Assembly (NCBI GenBank): GCA_025602905.1
Contig: JAHLKI010000001.1
Span: 930,001-994,000, forward strand
DNA: 64,000 nt
Source of the DNA: Phlyctochytrium arcticum
Taxonomy: Eukaryota; Chytridiomycota; Chytridiomycetes; Chytridiales; Chytridiaceae
Direction of reading: 5' to 3'
Positions 12,330 through 23,361 of the stretch are shown piece by piece (position 1 is the stretch's first letter; each line of letters opens with the position of its first letter). Under the pieces are notes generated by a model. The model made no database searches and had not been told where the DNA came from. It was given only the letters and a program-made list of their open reading frames with translations. The position numbers and the translations under genes were made by a program.

Positions 12330-13595
12330 ATGTTCCATTACTTTTCCTCGTCGACGACTAAGGCACAGATATCGGATCCTGCTGCCAAATACGCAAGAGT
12401 CACACGTTCCGACGTGCAAAGTCTCGGCAGTATCCCCTCTGCAGGCGCACCTCAGGAAAAGGCCGCCGGTGTAGCTGCCTTCTTTGCGAGTCTGTCCCGG
12501 CCAAGGACGGCACACGACAGTACCATTGCCTGTGCAGCAGAATCAGCCAATGGCGGACTCAGAACACTACCATCAACATCTTCCCGCCCATGTTCGCAAA
12601 CATCAACAACCTCGTCCTCAGCTTCCATTACCGCATCAAAATCCCATTCAGCACATAGACCTCGGACCACATCACTACCATCCCAATCCGCAAACCTCGT
12701 TCCCCTCTGGGATCCTCTCACTCGGGAGCGCCGATTTATTCAAAGGTCAAGAGTGCTAGCTGTGTGTGAGCGGGATGGCAGCGTCGTGATCAGCGCGGAT
12801 CCGGCAGATCTAAATCAGGTCATGGAGGAAACTAGAGATGCAGATTCACATTCTCGCACATCAACAGATCTCGATTCGAGTCAGAGTTTCCTACCATTAG
12901 TCATTCATTACAACACAGATTCCGTATTACGTGCACATTGTAAATGTGGACACCGCCTACCCGATCCACCCCGTTTACATGATTCATCAGTGGTCCCGGA
13001 GGAGGATTCGGAGCAAAGCTACATTGGAAGCCGCCGGGCCAGTCAATCGAGCACAAGTAGCGCCTCTAGTTCTGCGAGTTCATCGAAAGAATCCGACTTT
13101 ACCACTCCCCCACCCACCAAAAATCCTTATCTGCTCAGTGCCTTAACCATCCCTCCAAATACCCAGTTTGCTGATTTCGTCCGCATTTATTTTCCATCTT
13201 TTTATCTGGCTATGGATTTGGACGTTGAAGACACGCTTCCTTCCTCACCTTCATCAACCTACACAATACAATTCCCTCACACATCACCCTGCCCACTGGC
13301 ACATCCACCACCCCCACCGCCCAAGGCGCAATCCTTACAAGTAGCTTTGGACCTCTCCAAGGCAGCCCATATTTATCCAGATGTATCTCATCCTGGTCAC
13401 GGCAACCTTATTGTTGAGTTTGGCTTGTGTGCCCAGACTTGTCGCCTATTTCAAGATTTGTCTTACGATCTGTCGACCAAGAGTCTCAATGATGACGTTT
13501 CTCGGATATCCCTACGTATTCAATCAGCGATTCCGCTGTCTGATCTCTGCGTGCAAATAGATCCTGCTGGCTGGGAAGATGTTAATTTGTTATGA
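12330..13595 (+). CDS. Hypothetical Ser-rich protein
   Basis: Unrecognised 421-residue intronless gene. ATG 12330 is preferred over upstream in-frame codons because it follows the TATA-like box by about 70 bases in good context. Ser/Thr-rich linkers separate more ordered blocks: VPLWDPLTRERRFIQRSRV, then VLRAHCKCGHRLPDPP (Cys-Lys-Cys-x-His), then LLSALTIPPNTQFADFVRIY, and a C-terminal block ending in IDPAGWEDVNLL. Codon usage and the ordered blocks support a real protein; no function is suggested. Confidence 0.75.
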   Translation: MFHYFSSSTTKAQISDPAAKYARVTRSDVQSLGSIPSAGAPQEKAAGVAAFFASLSRPRTAHDSTIACAAESANGGLRTLPSTSSRPCSQTSTTSSSASITASKSHSAHRPRTTSLPSQSANLVPLWDPLTRERRFIQRSRVLAVCERDGSVVISADPADLNQVMEETRDADSHSRTSTDLDSSQSFLPLVIHYNTDSVLRAHCKCGHRLPDPPRLHDSSVVPEEDSEQSYIGSRRASQSSTSSASSSASSSKESDFTTPPPTKNPYLLSALTIPPNTQFADFVRIYFPSFYLAMDLDVEDTLPSSPSSTYTIQFPHTSPCPLAHPPPPPPKAQSLQVALDLSKAAHIYPDVSHPGHGNLIVEFGLCAQTCRLFQDLSYDLSTKSLNDDVSRISLRIQSAIPLSDLCVQIDPAGWEDVNLL

Positions 13596-14060
13596 GAACA
13601 ACGACGTCCACTTGTAAAATATTTCCGCCCAACTGTACCATATATCGCCTCCCTTTTTTTTGGTATTTACATACATAATTAATAGATCGTCCTCACATAT
13701 TGATTGTGCCGTTGACTTTCAGTACCATACATACGTCTACAATTGTATCATCTTTTTGATTTTTTGGATCAGGATAACAGCGACCAAGCCACTCGCCATA
13801 AATCACGTCTCAAATTCGAAACTCTGCACGAAATCACCAAAATCAGAATTCCAATCAAGTGTAGACCCTCTCTTACCTGCGTGATATCGCACTCCTCTAC
13901 CACGGACGGAGAGATATATAGTACACGCCTGGAAAGACGGAACTTGCTTGTTGAGCGAGAAGCCCTTGTCGGCAAAGAACTCCGACCTTGTCGAAAGCGT
14001 GTTTTTCTGAAAACTCGCCAACATCAAAGACCGTGATCATATCCGAGTGCTTTAGCCAGA
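13596..14060. other. Intergenic upstream of RXT3
   Basis: Presumed terminator of the hypothetical gene and promoter of RXT3. No ORF or repeat seen. Confidence 0.5.
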
Positions 14061-17000
14061 ATGAACCCAAAGAAGCGCCCACTCACGCCAGACCCAAGCG
14101 GACGAATGCCGATGCAGCGACCGGGAGGGGACGGTGGATCGATGGGTGAAGGGAGTGGAATCGGAGGTGGCCGGTATCCCCCTAACGAGTCGTTACTTTC
14201 GCTCCCATCGTTCTCCCCAGTTGCTCCATCTTCCGAGAGATTCAACTTGCCCCCACTATCTAGTCTGACCTCTTTTGCCAGCGGAACGGGCCCGCCACCT
14301 CCCACTTCCCTTCATTCACATCATGGACATCTACGCGGGCCCGGTATGGATTCTGGAGTCTCTTCTTCTTCGCCCGGTAATCTTCCTTCGAGCTCTGCGG
14401 CCGGAGCGGGGAGCAGTAAACGAATTCGTATGGATGAAGGCATGGCCGGTGATCGGCAACGGTACTCTTCTCCGGGTGGAAATGACGATATGGGACGCAG
14501 AGGGTCAATTCAGGGAATGCAAGAGCTGCCGGGTATGCTTTTATTGAAGCTCGCTGGCAAATTTCATGTCAATTGACACTTGCATCTAGGAATTTCGCTT
14601 TTTGCAGGACACGACGCGATGATTCCGGGCGGTGCTAGGGATGGTCATCGTGGTGTAATGTCCCATTATGGGATGGGTAATGATAGACCATACCCTTCGC
14701 TGAAGGCCCTCACTGGTGACGCGTTGAATGACCGGAATCGGGCGGTTCCAGGAATGTCAGGGCCGTACATGTCAAACGATCCAAACTCGCGCTTCGGTGG
14801 TGGTAGCTCATCACAGTACACTCCTTCTCTACCAACCTCTGATTCTGGCATGGGAAATGCTAATAGGATGGCTCTTCCACCATACAATGCGAGCTCCCCT
14901 GTCAGCAAACTTCCCAAACCACCCGCTGCAACCGGTTACAAACGAGACGTACCCGGAAGTTCAACTGGCGAAGGAATCCCATCTGCCATATCTGGAATTG
15001 GGGGTGGAAGCCGTCATTCTCCTCCTTATCATTCGCCTCACTCTCCGGGCGTGAACTCGGTAATGAACAGCACCATGCCGCCCCCTTCCAGCTCATCTTT
15101 CCTGAACGGGACTGTCTCACCCTTTTCGTCGGGCGCATTCGGTGTCCCACCCTATGGATCAAGCTATTATTCGGGCGTGAAGCGCATGGATGTTGATCGG
15201 CGGGAGCGCGGCCAATCGCATGGTGGACATACCCATCCAGCATCTTCCGGTGGCAGTTTAGGGAGCATGATGGACCCCAATGCAGTGGGCGCTCACGATC
15301 AGCATCAACAAGCACAAAGCATGCAGCATCATGGCAGTCATCTATCCCATTTAGCGCTCATGGGCGATTCGCATATGATGCATGGGTCAATGGCGCCTAG
15401 TCATGTACCGCAGCAGCCGCACCACCAACAGTCTGGTCCCCAACACTATCCGTCATCTCACATCCATCAACACCAACCCCCATCCTACTATTCGGATCAG
15501 CATTCCATGCACCGCGACAGTGTGGGAAGTGCGTATAGCAACGATGATATGGAAGGTCAGGAGAATCAAGGCGATGATATCGACACGGATGATCTCGGTG
15601 ACCCACATCATCGATCACATGGCGGGGGAGACACGGTCTCTCCCGCGGAGCCAGCAGAGACATTAGGACACGTCCTAAATTTAACCGGACGAAAGGCAGA
15701 TATGGAGAAGGCAAAGGAAGAGGCAAAGCGTAGACGAAAGCCAGGGGATGTGGCGGTCGTTAGCGATGAGAGGCTTATTAAATTGCCCAAGAACGTGGAG
15801 ACAAAATCGCTGGGTGAGTGCCTTTCCGTTAGTTGGCATAGCTCGGCATGGCGACTAACTCGTTCCTTTCAGCGCCTGTATTATACACAGGTCCTCGCGT
15901 GCGCCGACCTGGTTTTATGAGCGTGGACGACATTGAATTGTTCCTTCTTCCACAATTCACGACCAGTGATCATTACGGCCTCATCGAGGTGCGCGTCCCG
16001 GCCCATCTTTTGACTTTCAGGAACAATATCGCATTGCAGTTGTCAGCAGTATGGGGCACCGACATCTATGCGGACGATTCTGATGTCGTAGCAATGGCCG
16101 TGCACACTGGCTGGTATCGCCCAGTTGACGCCCCTCAAGACAATGATGGCGATAATTCCGATAGCGAAAGAGGTAGCGGAATGGGTTTGGGAATCAAGCA
16201 GGAACAGCCAAGTCCTATTCAAAACACCGCAGATCCACTCTCCACATCTGATACCGCACCCAATATGGCTGGAACAGAAATGAAGCGGAGTAGCAGCTCC
16301 ATCTCAGATTTAAGCTTGACTGATTCAGCTCGAAATCTTCCCAATCCTCCTACAACTCCATTGACTGGGGACATTGACCCTAACGATGATTTACCTGACC
16401 ATGAGTTGATTGTCACATTACGCGTCCTCCCTCGACTAGTCAAGTACACTGGCTCGCTTCGAAATAACATTGACTCTCGCGGATGGGGCACTCATGACGG
16501 AGAGAGTGTTCGCGTTGAAAAAGTCGTTTTGGCGGATAAAGGAACGGAGCCGAAACGGGGGCGGAAAGCTGGCGTTCAGGAATGGATTTCCATGGTCAAG
16601 AATGCGGGAACGGAAGCTATACCTGTACCCGGCCGCAGTAGCATCAGTCCTGTTGAGGTAGAAATGACGTCTGGGCACGAAGTGGTTCCTGAACCTAACC
16701 GAGACAATGTCGATCCCATTAATTTGGAGGCGACACCGGGGCCAGAAGCCGTTCATGAACCTGGCCGTGAGAGCATTAGTTCTGGTGATTTGGATGTTAC
16801 TTTAAGAACAGAAGGGGCAGTTCGTGAACGCGATAGCGACATTAGTGGTCTCCCTGAGAAGAATATCCAATCGGGAGCAGAGTCATTGCGGGAACCTGAT
16901 CGTAGCATTGTTGGTCCCGTGGAGATGGATGTCGTTGAGAAGGAGGTCAAATCAGAAATAGAAGCAGTTTCTGAAGCTACCAAGGCCAAGGTAGCATCGG

Positions 17001-17242
17001 AAAAGCCCGAAGATGTAGCAGTTTGTGAACCCAATCAAGACAATAGTGATCCCGCTGTGAAGAACGTCAAACTGGGAACAAACGTAGTGCAGGAATCCGA
17101 TCGTGATATTGCTGGTCCCGGTGAGAAGGAGGCCCAATCGGAAGTAGCTGCAGTTACTGAACCCGCCAAGACTAAGGTAGCATCAGAAAAGCCCGCGGAT
17201 CCTGTACCGGGTCAGAGTACTGCACCGGCTTTGAACCAATGA
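14061..17242 (+). CDS. RXT3: Rxt3-like subunit of the Rpd3L histone deacetylase complex
   Basis: Predicted chromatin co-repressor subunit. Exons 14061–14532, 14608–15813 and 15873–17242 (introns phase 1 and 1) give 1015 residues. The first 500 or so residues are disordered Gly/Ser/Pro/His-rich, with a basic stretch KSSKRIR-like and a Lys/Arg helix (KAKEEAKRRRKPG) before the core. The Rxt3 core (about 560–660) reads YTGPRVRRPGFMSVDDIELF, then IEVRVPAHLLT, and the diagnostic WGTDIYADDSDVVAMAVHTG. A second conserved piece, ELIVTLRVLPRLVKYTGS, follows. The last 200 residues are an acidic degenerate repeat. Much longer than the yeast protein, but the core match is clear. Confidence 0.85.
16600..17240 (+). 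repeat. Degenerate tandem repeat in the C-terminal tail of RXT3
   Basis: Coding repeat with a unit of roughly 100 bases. Recurrent protein pattern is E-x-V-x-E-P-x-R-(D/E)-x(2)-S/D-G/P, for example VPEPNRDNVDP, VHEPGRESISS, LREPDRSIVGP and VQESDRDIAGP, with two near-copies of KVASEKP. Confidence 0.75.
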
Positions 17243-18060
17243 AGGTTGACGGCGCCAGCGGGTCTCGAATCCTTTTGGCACCGATTTTATACATACGCTT
17301 AGATCGAATGATTTTAGTAATATTTGACTCACTTCACAAAGATATAAACGCACTTATTTCGCATTGAGAAGAACAGAGGATGCGTTGAATGTGCTCCGTA
17401 ACTGGTCATCGATAAAGTTGGGAAGTACTTTCGCCATATGATCTGTCACTACCTCCATCCTCGGGCATAGAGTTGGCGAACAAAGCCAAGATCTAAGTTA
17501 ACGCATCAGTACCATCAACTTTCGGAGCATGGATTGCGCAGCACTCCAATAACTTATATCGACGGTTCCTGGGAAATTTATAAGTTATCAGAGGTTATAA
17601 GTTTCGGGAGACCCCCCAAAAAATACCTCATGCGGACATTGGTTCTGAGCTTATTTGATGTCCTTGTATTTGGGCTATTACTCTGACACGTTTCTGACAC
17701 TAACCCTTTTTTCAACTTTTTTCATAGCAAAGACTCCTGAGAGGCCACAGGACAGCACTCAGCTGCTTCCAGCCCACAAAAATTTCTACCTCCGATAACT
17801 TATCTACTAATTGATTTTTTCCAAATCATATAAGTTATTACTTATTAGTTATGCATTAGGAACCAGCACGGGAGACGAGAATTTTATAAACTACCGGAGG
17901 TTTATAAGATATCGGTGTATACGTTACTAGAGGTTCTACTGTATATATATAGCTAACAAAAAATATGCAAATGAAGAGGAAAGAAAAGATTATTGGATGC
18001 TGAACTATCTTACAGATATGTACAGTGGAGGTATCAAAATAGTGGGAAAAAACGAACGAA
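17243..18060. other. Gene-free AT-rich block containing a putative small inverted-terminal element
   Basis: No ORF. Contains the possible pogo/Fot-like element described separately (about 17539–17941). Confidence 0.5.
17539..17941. mobile_element. Putative degenerate pogo/Fot1-like MITE
   Basis: Read from its right end on the minus strand the block begins ACAGTAGAACCTCTAGTAAC, close to the CAGTRGAACCTC terminus common in pogo/Tigger-type elements, next to a TA-rich target. A weaker partner (cagcactccaataacttat) lies at about 17539 on the plus strand. The interior repeats the motif ataagttat/ataacttat several times. There is no ORF. Left boundary and TA duplication are not clear. Confidence 0.35.
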
Positions 18061-18375
18061 GTCCTAACGTTTGAGAGTGGCACCCACATTTGCGGGCCCA
18101 ATTCTTCCGTTCATAGTGATCGACATGTAGATTGTGATTTGCCATCTCATACGTGCGCAGAAGAACCGGGAGTGCATCGGACACGATTTGTACCGCAGCT
18201 TGCAGGGCCTCTGCAAGTCTGAAGCTTAATAAGGGATGGGCCTCTGTGTTGTGATCCCCCGTGCCGATATAGATGGCTGGGTATCAAGTTCCTGGCTTGA
18301 TATTGACAAGAGGTGCCCAGGTCAGCAGGGCATAGAGTTTGATCTTGTTGGCTAGATAAAAGCCGTTTTGCAGAA
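18060..18375 (-). pseudogene. Relic of an S9 prolyl oligopeptidase C-terminus
   Basis: Translated on the minus strand this block matches the two intact S9 genes of the window: [21 protein letters not shown], an in-frame TGA, then YPAIYIGTGDHN, ALQAAVQIVSDALPVLLRTYEMANHN and NWARK. It covers only the region from the catalytic Asp to the His. The stop codon, loss of the Ser-containing half, and substitutions at key positions (GDHN-TEA for GDHD-IRV; NHN for GHN) show that it is dead. It is a third, decayed copy of the family. Confidence 0.85.
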
Positions 18376-18581
18376 GAAGAGTGAAGAGGAATATATCAAG
18401 GAAAATTGTATAAATGTATCAAGTCTATCACTAAACAAACGAAGACAAACTTCAATTGACATGGTCAAATGTATCAGTCTCTTCAGAATTTGGTCTGGAA
18501 GGAATGTGCGTGATGGGGAAATGACCTGGGAAATGGCTGTCAGAATCGCGTTTCAATTGAACTGCGCAGAATCGGAAATCT

Positions 18582-19176
18582 TTAGGCAGTTCCGCATTGT
18601 TCAGGGGTTCCTGGAGTTTTGGGCGTCTCTGGAGTCTTGGGGTCATTGGGCTTGTTGGGTTCGTTAGGAATGTTGAGAATCCCGCCTTCAGGAGTCTCGG
18701 GAGTCTTGGGTGTGTCTGGAGTCTCTGGGGTACCTGGTGTCTTGGGAGTCTCCGGAGTTTTCGGAGTGGCCGGAGTCTTGCTAGGATCGCAGGTGTTGGG
18801 TGTGTTGGGAGTTCCACCCGGCGGAGTCTTAGGAGTCTCCGGACATGCGGGAGTGCCCCCCTTGGGAGTGGCAGGAGTGGCGGGGGTCTTAGGAGTCTTG
18901 GGGTCATTAGGTTCGTTGGGTTCGTTAGGAATGTTGGGGACTCCGCCTGTAGGAGTCTCCGGAGTCTTGGGGTTGCAGGAGTAATGGTCTGACGTCTAGC
19001 CAGCTGGCCCACGTTGGAATCAAGCATAGAGTTGTCAGATCGTTGCTGTGACAGGGTCTATGTGCGCAGCACTTGTTTAGTGACCCAATTGCATCTGAAA
19101 ATTGAAGATTTGTACTTACAGGGCTAGAGGAAGCCGCGCCAAGTACAAATAGTACGGACAAGAGGGTAATGCGCAT
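18582..19176 (-). CDS. Secreted Pro/Thr-rich PKTPETP-repeat protein
   Basis: Predicted exon 1 is 19120–19176 (57 nt, 19 codons, MRITLLSVLFVLGAASSSP), a signal peptide ending exactly at a phase-0 intron (18996–19119). Exon 2 is 18582–18995, for 156 residues in all. The mature part starts TSDHYSCNPK and is then almost wholly PKTPETP/PKTPATP/PNIPNEPNEPNDP repeats with four scattered cysteines, ending PEQCGTA. A TATA-like element (ctataaaagg on the minus strand) lies at 19261–19270. Probably a heavily O-mannosylated wall or surface protein. The reading frame is chosen because it joins the signal exon cleanly and gives the regular repeat. Confidence 0.75.
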
Positions 19177-20330
19177 CTTAAGGGTTGGGATTTCAAAGGG
19201 ATGTAGGGGACCAATGGATAGCTTTGAATGAGCGAAGAAGGGTTCCAGATACAACGCATCCTTTTATAGCCGTTTTGGAACCTTGGTTCTCACATGCTGT
19301 GGCTCTTAGTCTATCGAACATCATTATTTGAAACTTTTAGAAGCTTGGGTATCCCTTACAGAACCAAAAAATGGTTCCCGGGCTGGGTCCCAGGGTCCCA
19401 AGTAGGATATGCGGCGCTCGGCATTTTCACCGAGGCTGCCGACTATTATGCGAATTTTGGCGAAGCTGCTGCCCATACAATCAATCACGCATTCTGCTGT
19501 GCTTTTATCCCCTTTTCTCTACATCTTCCCTCGATATGCTCTTACTTCTTCACATTCTGCTATCCATATCCGTTCCCTTAACTACGTCTCGTGCCACGTC
19601 CTCTCATTTAACGCTTCTTCTGTTTAAACTTTCTTTCATGCAAACTATTCAAGAGATTTTAGTTTATTTTCCAACAAAACCGTCCCTAGACCGCGCAGAT
19701 ACCCGTCCTCTATTTTTTATCGGAAAACCGAAGAACTCTTGGCTGATCCAATTTAGTTCTTTTTAAGTATCAGAAATGGATGTTCTCGATTCAGTTCTTA
19801 CATGCACAGGCTCGATCCCGTTTCAGCCTTTTTAGTTGATGGCTGCCGGTTTCAAGTGTTCATATGATTCGAGCTACGCCGTTCTAAAACAGCTTTTGGG
19901 TGCCTCAGGGACTTTATGACAATCTATAACGTTTGCCCTTGTTGTCTCTCGTTCCAGATTTACGGTGCATTTATCTTTGCTCTACGTCTGTTCGAGTTTG
20001 TAGATTAACCAGCCACTATATACGTATCTTTAATCGTTCCCAATGATAACTTCGTTGTGCAAGTCTTTTAACGGAGAATTCCCGTAAATTGCAAAACACA
20101 TTCTGCAGGTGTTCATTATGGTATATTACATGCATGGTCCGATTTTTGTTTCCTACCGAAATCTCAATTTCGAACAAAGTGATTTCCAGTTTCCAGATCC
20201 ATGGTGTGGCGTGCGTGGCTTGCGACGACTCTCCGACTCTCCGACGAGTTGGCGACGACAAAATAACAGTCCCAGGGAAGAATCCCTCAACGACGACTAC
20301 GGTTTATCGGTTGGTTATACCCTCCCAAAT
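19177..20330. other. Divergent intergenic region
   Basis: Between the Pro/Thr-rich gene (minus) and the next plus-strand gene. Apart from the TATA-like box at 19261–19270 I see nothing; open frames here look random. Confidence 0.5.
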
Positions 20331-21779
20331 ATGTCCAGAGGCAGTGAATGGACAGTTGCCGAAAAGCGGCAACTTGTCCACCACCTCACAAACCATCTTA
20401 ACCCGATTACGACGATTGAGCCCTCCAACGATCTCCATAACTTTCATCTTAAACCACGAGACAACACACTCAATTCTATAGCCAGTGACTTGGCTTTAGT
20501 CCTGACCAAAAAGAGCCGATTCGAGATCCTGGTTGCGGTCAAGGCTCTGATTCAACAATGTAAGCAGTGTTCCATGTTGAGCTGACTGAAGATTTACATT
20601 TTTATAGACCCCGATTTGATTCAACCCAACCGATCACCCTGCGAACCATGCAAGGATGATTCCTGTGTGCCTTTGCTCAGCCTCTCCAATTTCCCGAAAT
20701 ATGACTTGGTCCCTCAGGAGGACAAAGAAGATCGACCGTTTCCGTCGACCGCAGACCTGACACCGCCAAATTGTGCAAGGGGCACGGCCGAAGAGGCCTC
20801 GATGCGATTTTTGGAGAAGAATCGTTTAGAGGAACAAGTCAGAGAATTACTCAATTTGTGTCCTAGCAAAAGATGGGCCAAGTGTGTGGATCCTTTCTTT
20901 CTCTGTTATGCGTACGAGCTAAATCATTGATCCAGCCGTCATCCCCTAGCGCACATGATACCCGCATCTTCACCCGCCATCATGCACATGTATATTCATC
21001 TGATAAAGTTCTTGCAAACTGTTATGCGAGGAGTCATTGTACGAGCAGTCGAAGATCGCAAATGGAGGCGGCTGCGCAATAAGCATCGCTATTTCCGAGA
21101 TGGATGGCTCGTGGCTCTCAAAAGCGATGGCACGAAGGCACCTAAAGGGGAAAAGGCAGGGGACGACGTACATATACCTATAGAAGTGACCCAACATGTC
21201 GCTCTACGCGGAGATGTGGCAAATAGACCAAAGCGGAGGAACAGGATCAACAAGAAGGTCGCTGGCCCAGACTACCAATCTACTGTTATTTGCCATGTGA
21301 AGAGCAATATGGTAGTCGAGACTGTTCGTACGCTATATGGTGATTCATTTGCCGACCGGGCATTTGAAAACAGCGCATTCATCATTACCGAGGAGTCTAC
21401 CGCGGCTGCTATCCCTAATGATGAGTTCATCGAAGAAGACACTCACCCCGAAAAGCTAACAGACTGGATGACCGAAGCGGAAGAAGATGTCGACCACATG
21501 TCTGACGACGCTCCAACGGATAACGAGGATGTACCTCATCAGCACGTAATCAAGCAAATGGACCGCGGACCAAGCTCCCCTAGTACCACTCCAAGCAGAC
21601 GAGCACTTCGCGCGAGCACGTTATCAGCATCAAAGAGTAGTATGAACGACATTCCGCCCTGGCCGGTAGATGTATCTTCAACAGTCATAGGAATGCACAT
21701 GATTGATTTAGAGGACAACTTGCCCGAGCCCGAGCCCGAGCATGGCCATGAGGAAGATTCCGAAATGAGCTGGTCATAG
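20331..21779 (+). CDS. Hypothetical protein with Myb/SANT-like start
   Basis: Unrecognised. Predicted exons 20331–20559, 20608–20881 and 20936–21779, all phases consistent, give 448 residues. ATG 20331 is chosen because the conserved-looking part begins there (MSRGSEWTVAEKRQLVHHLT, which has the W-x(3)-E look of a Myb/SANT helix). A Cys cluster follows (CEPCKDDSC). After a helical stretch comes a basic block (EDRKWRRLRNKHRYFRDGW, RPKRRNRINKK). The C-terminal third is acidic and ends in a Pro-Glu repeat. A nuclear, DNA- or chromatin-linked protein is plausible but unproven. Confidence 0.7.
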
Positions 21780-23361
21780 GAATGGGAATGCGACATGATT
21801 GATTTAGAGGATTAACTACCCCAGCATTGCAATTATGCGGCTTTTGGAAATGAGATGGATCGTCTTTAAAAGAGATTTTGCCTTCGTAAACGATACCCCC
21901 TCCTAGTTTATTCAACTTGTATAGTCTCATGCATATAATGTATATTGTACCTCAAACCGACGTGCCCATTCGCAGAGTCGAGTCAAAATACACGGCATAG
22001 TACTCGTTCATCGGTATCGGTTCTAAGTAGATTTGGAAAGGGCACAAGTCCTTCACGACGAGTCCCTGCTTGGCCCTCCCACTTCCTTCCTTTGTCTACC
22101 GTACCCGTCTGCAGCACAGAACGCATTCTGTTCTTTGTATTTACCTACCATTCTGTCCGTGCGGACGATCCCTTCTCTTGCCTGCCGCTTCTGGCTCCCG
22201 GAACTCCCGACCCCGACTCATACCTTTCCAAAAATATTGACGTTTTCCTTGCTCATTCACAGATTAGCCTATTTGGACCCGAACGTTCTCCAGTGTTCAT
22301 AGTAGCTTTCCTTTTCACATTCACCACTTGCCGCGTATTCCAAAAATTCATCTTTAAGTTGCTTTTTTCTCGACCCGCAAGTATTTTTTTTCTGAAATCG
22401 AATTAGATGTCAAAGTTCCATTTCGCGGAAACTATGTCAGACTGGGGAGAATGGACTCTGGGTGTATGGGAGGCAAGTTGCATTTTTTTTTTTAACTTGC
22501 TTTAAAGGCCTAATCAAAGGCATATAAAGCCTACAAAACCAGATGCCAACTACTTATCGTTTGTTCTGGGCTAGTAAACGATATATATTAGCGGGTAGCA
22601 AGGCCCTGCCTCCCCCAAACAGTAAAAGTAAAGTGATGGGGTGAGAGTGAGTGGGTGAACAATTTGCGGTTATCGCTATCCCTGGATGTGCTTGGCAAGT
22701 CAACGGATGACGATCCCAAGGTTATGTCAGTGTCGGGTGAGCCCGGTAGTCCACTTATGTACCTCCGGTGAATTCCGATTGAGTGTTTACCGTACCAGTA
22801 GATTGTTCCAGACAGAAACCACAACCTAGCCGTTCGATATATATATTGTAGATGGACCGGTGAATCCGATGCTGAATATTGTAAGGTCAAATGGATTGTT
22901 CCAAAAAGTTTCTTAGCACTCCGTAGCTAATTTGGACGATAAATATCACTGCCACCATCATCATCGTACAGTCTTGCGAAACATTAGCACTGCAACCATC
23001 ACATCAAAACATCTGCACTGCCGAAATCTCGAATATCCTCCCAAAACAATCCAGCCTCAATTTAGATTCCTATGTTTTTACCCTCTGTCGAGACCCACGA
23101 GCGCGATGGGAACGTTGGTCGTTTCACATTCCGGGCACCGGGTTGATGTGCTTCCAGAAATCCCACGCATTATAAAGTAGCTTACCAGAAATCCCACGCA
23201 TTATAGAGTAGCTAACTGAAAAGTAACAGACAGAGTGGATCGGCGAAATCAAACTATGTTTTGAGATGCAATGATTCAGAGCGAGATTTCCGGTTTATAA
23301 CGCTATAAAAGTTGGAAAGGAAGAGTTTCTCCCTTCTATATCTTTGCTTCAGCAGTACAGT
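21780..23361. other. Gene-free region upstream of the first S9 peptidase
   Basis: No convincing gene. It has a near-perfect tandem duplication of about 30 bases (aatcccacgcattata... at 23157–23216), a 46-base stretch at about 22735–22780 that recurs near 43440, and a TATA-like box (gctataaaag, 23302–23311) 50–60 bases before the peptidase ATG. Confidence 0.5.
23302..23311 (+). promoter_or_regulatory. TATA box of the first S9 peptidase gene
   Basis: gctataaaag, 51–60 bases upstream of ATG 23362, a usual fungal spacing. Confidence 0.6.

Noticed and set aside
18619..18984. Gly/Val/Ser-rich plus-strand frame (SGVLGVSGV repeats)
   Set aside because: Reverse complement of the PKTPETP repeat gene, which has a signal exon and TATA-like box on the minus strand.
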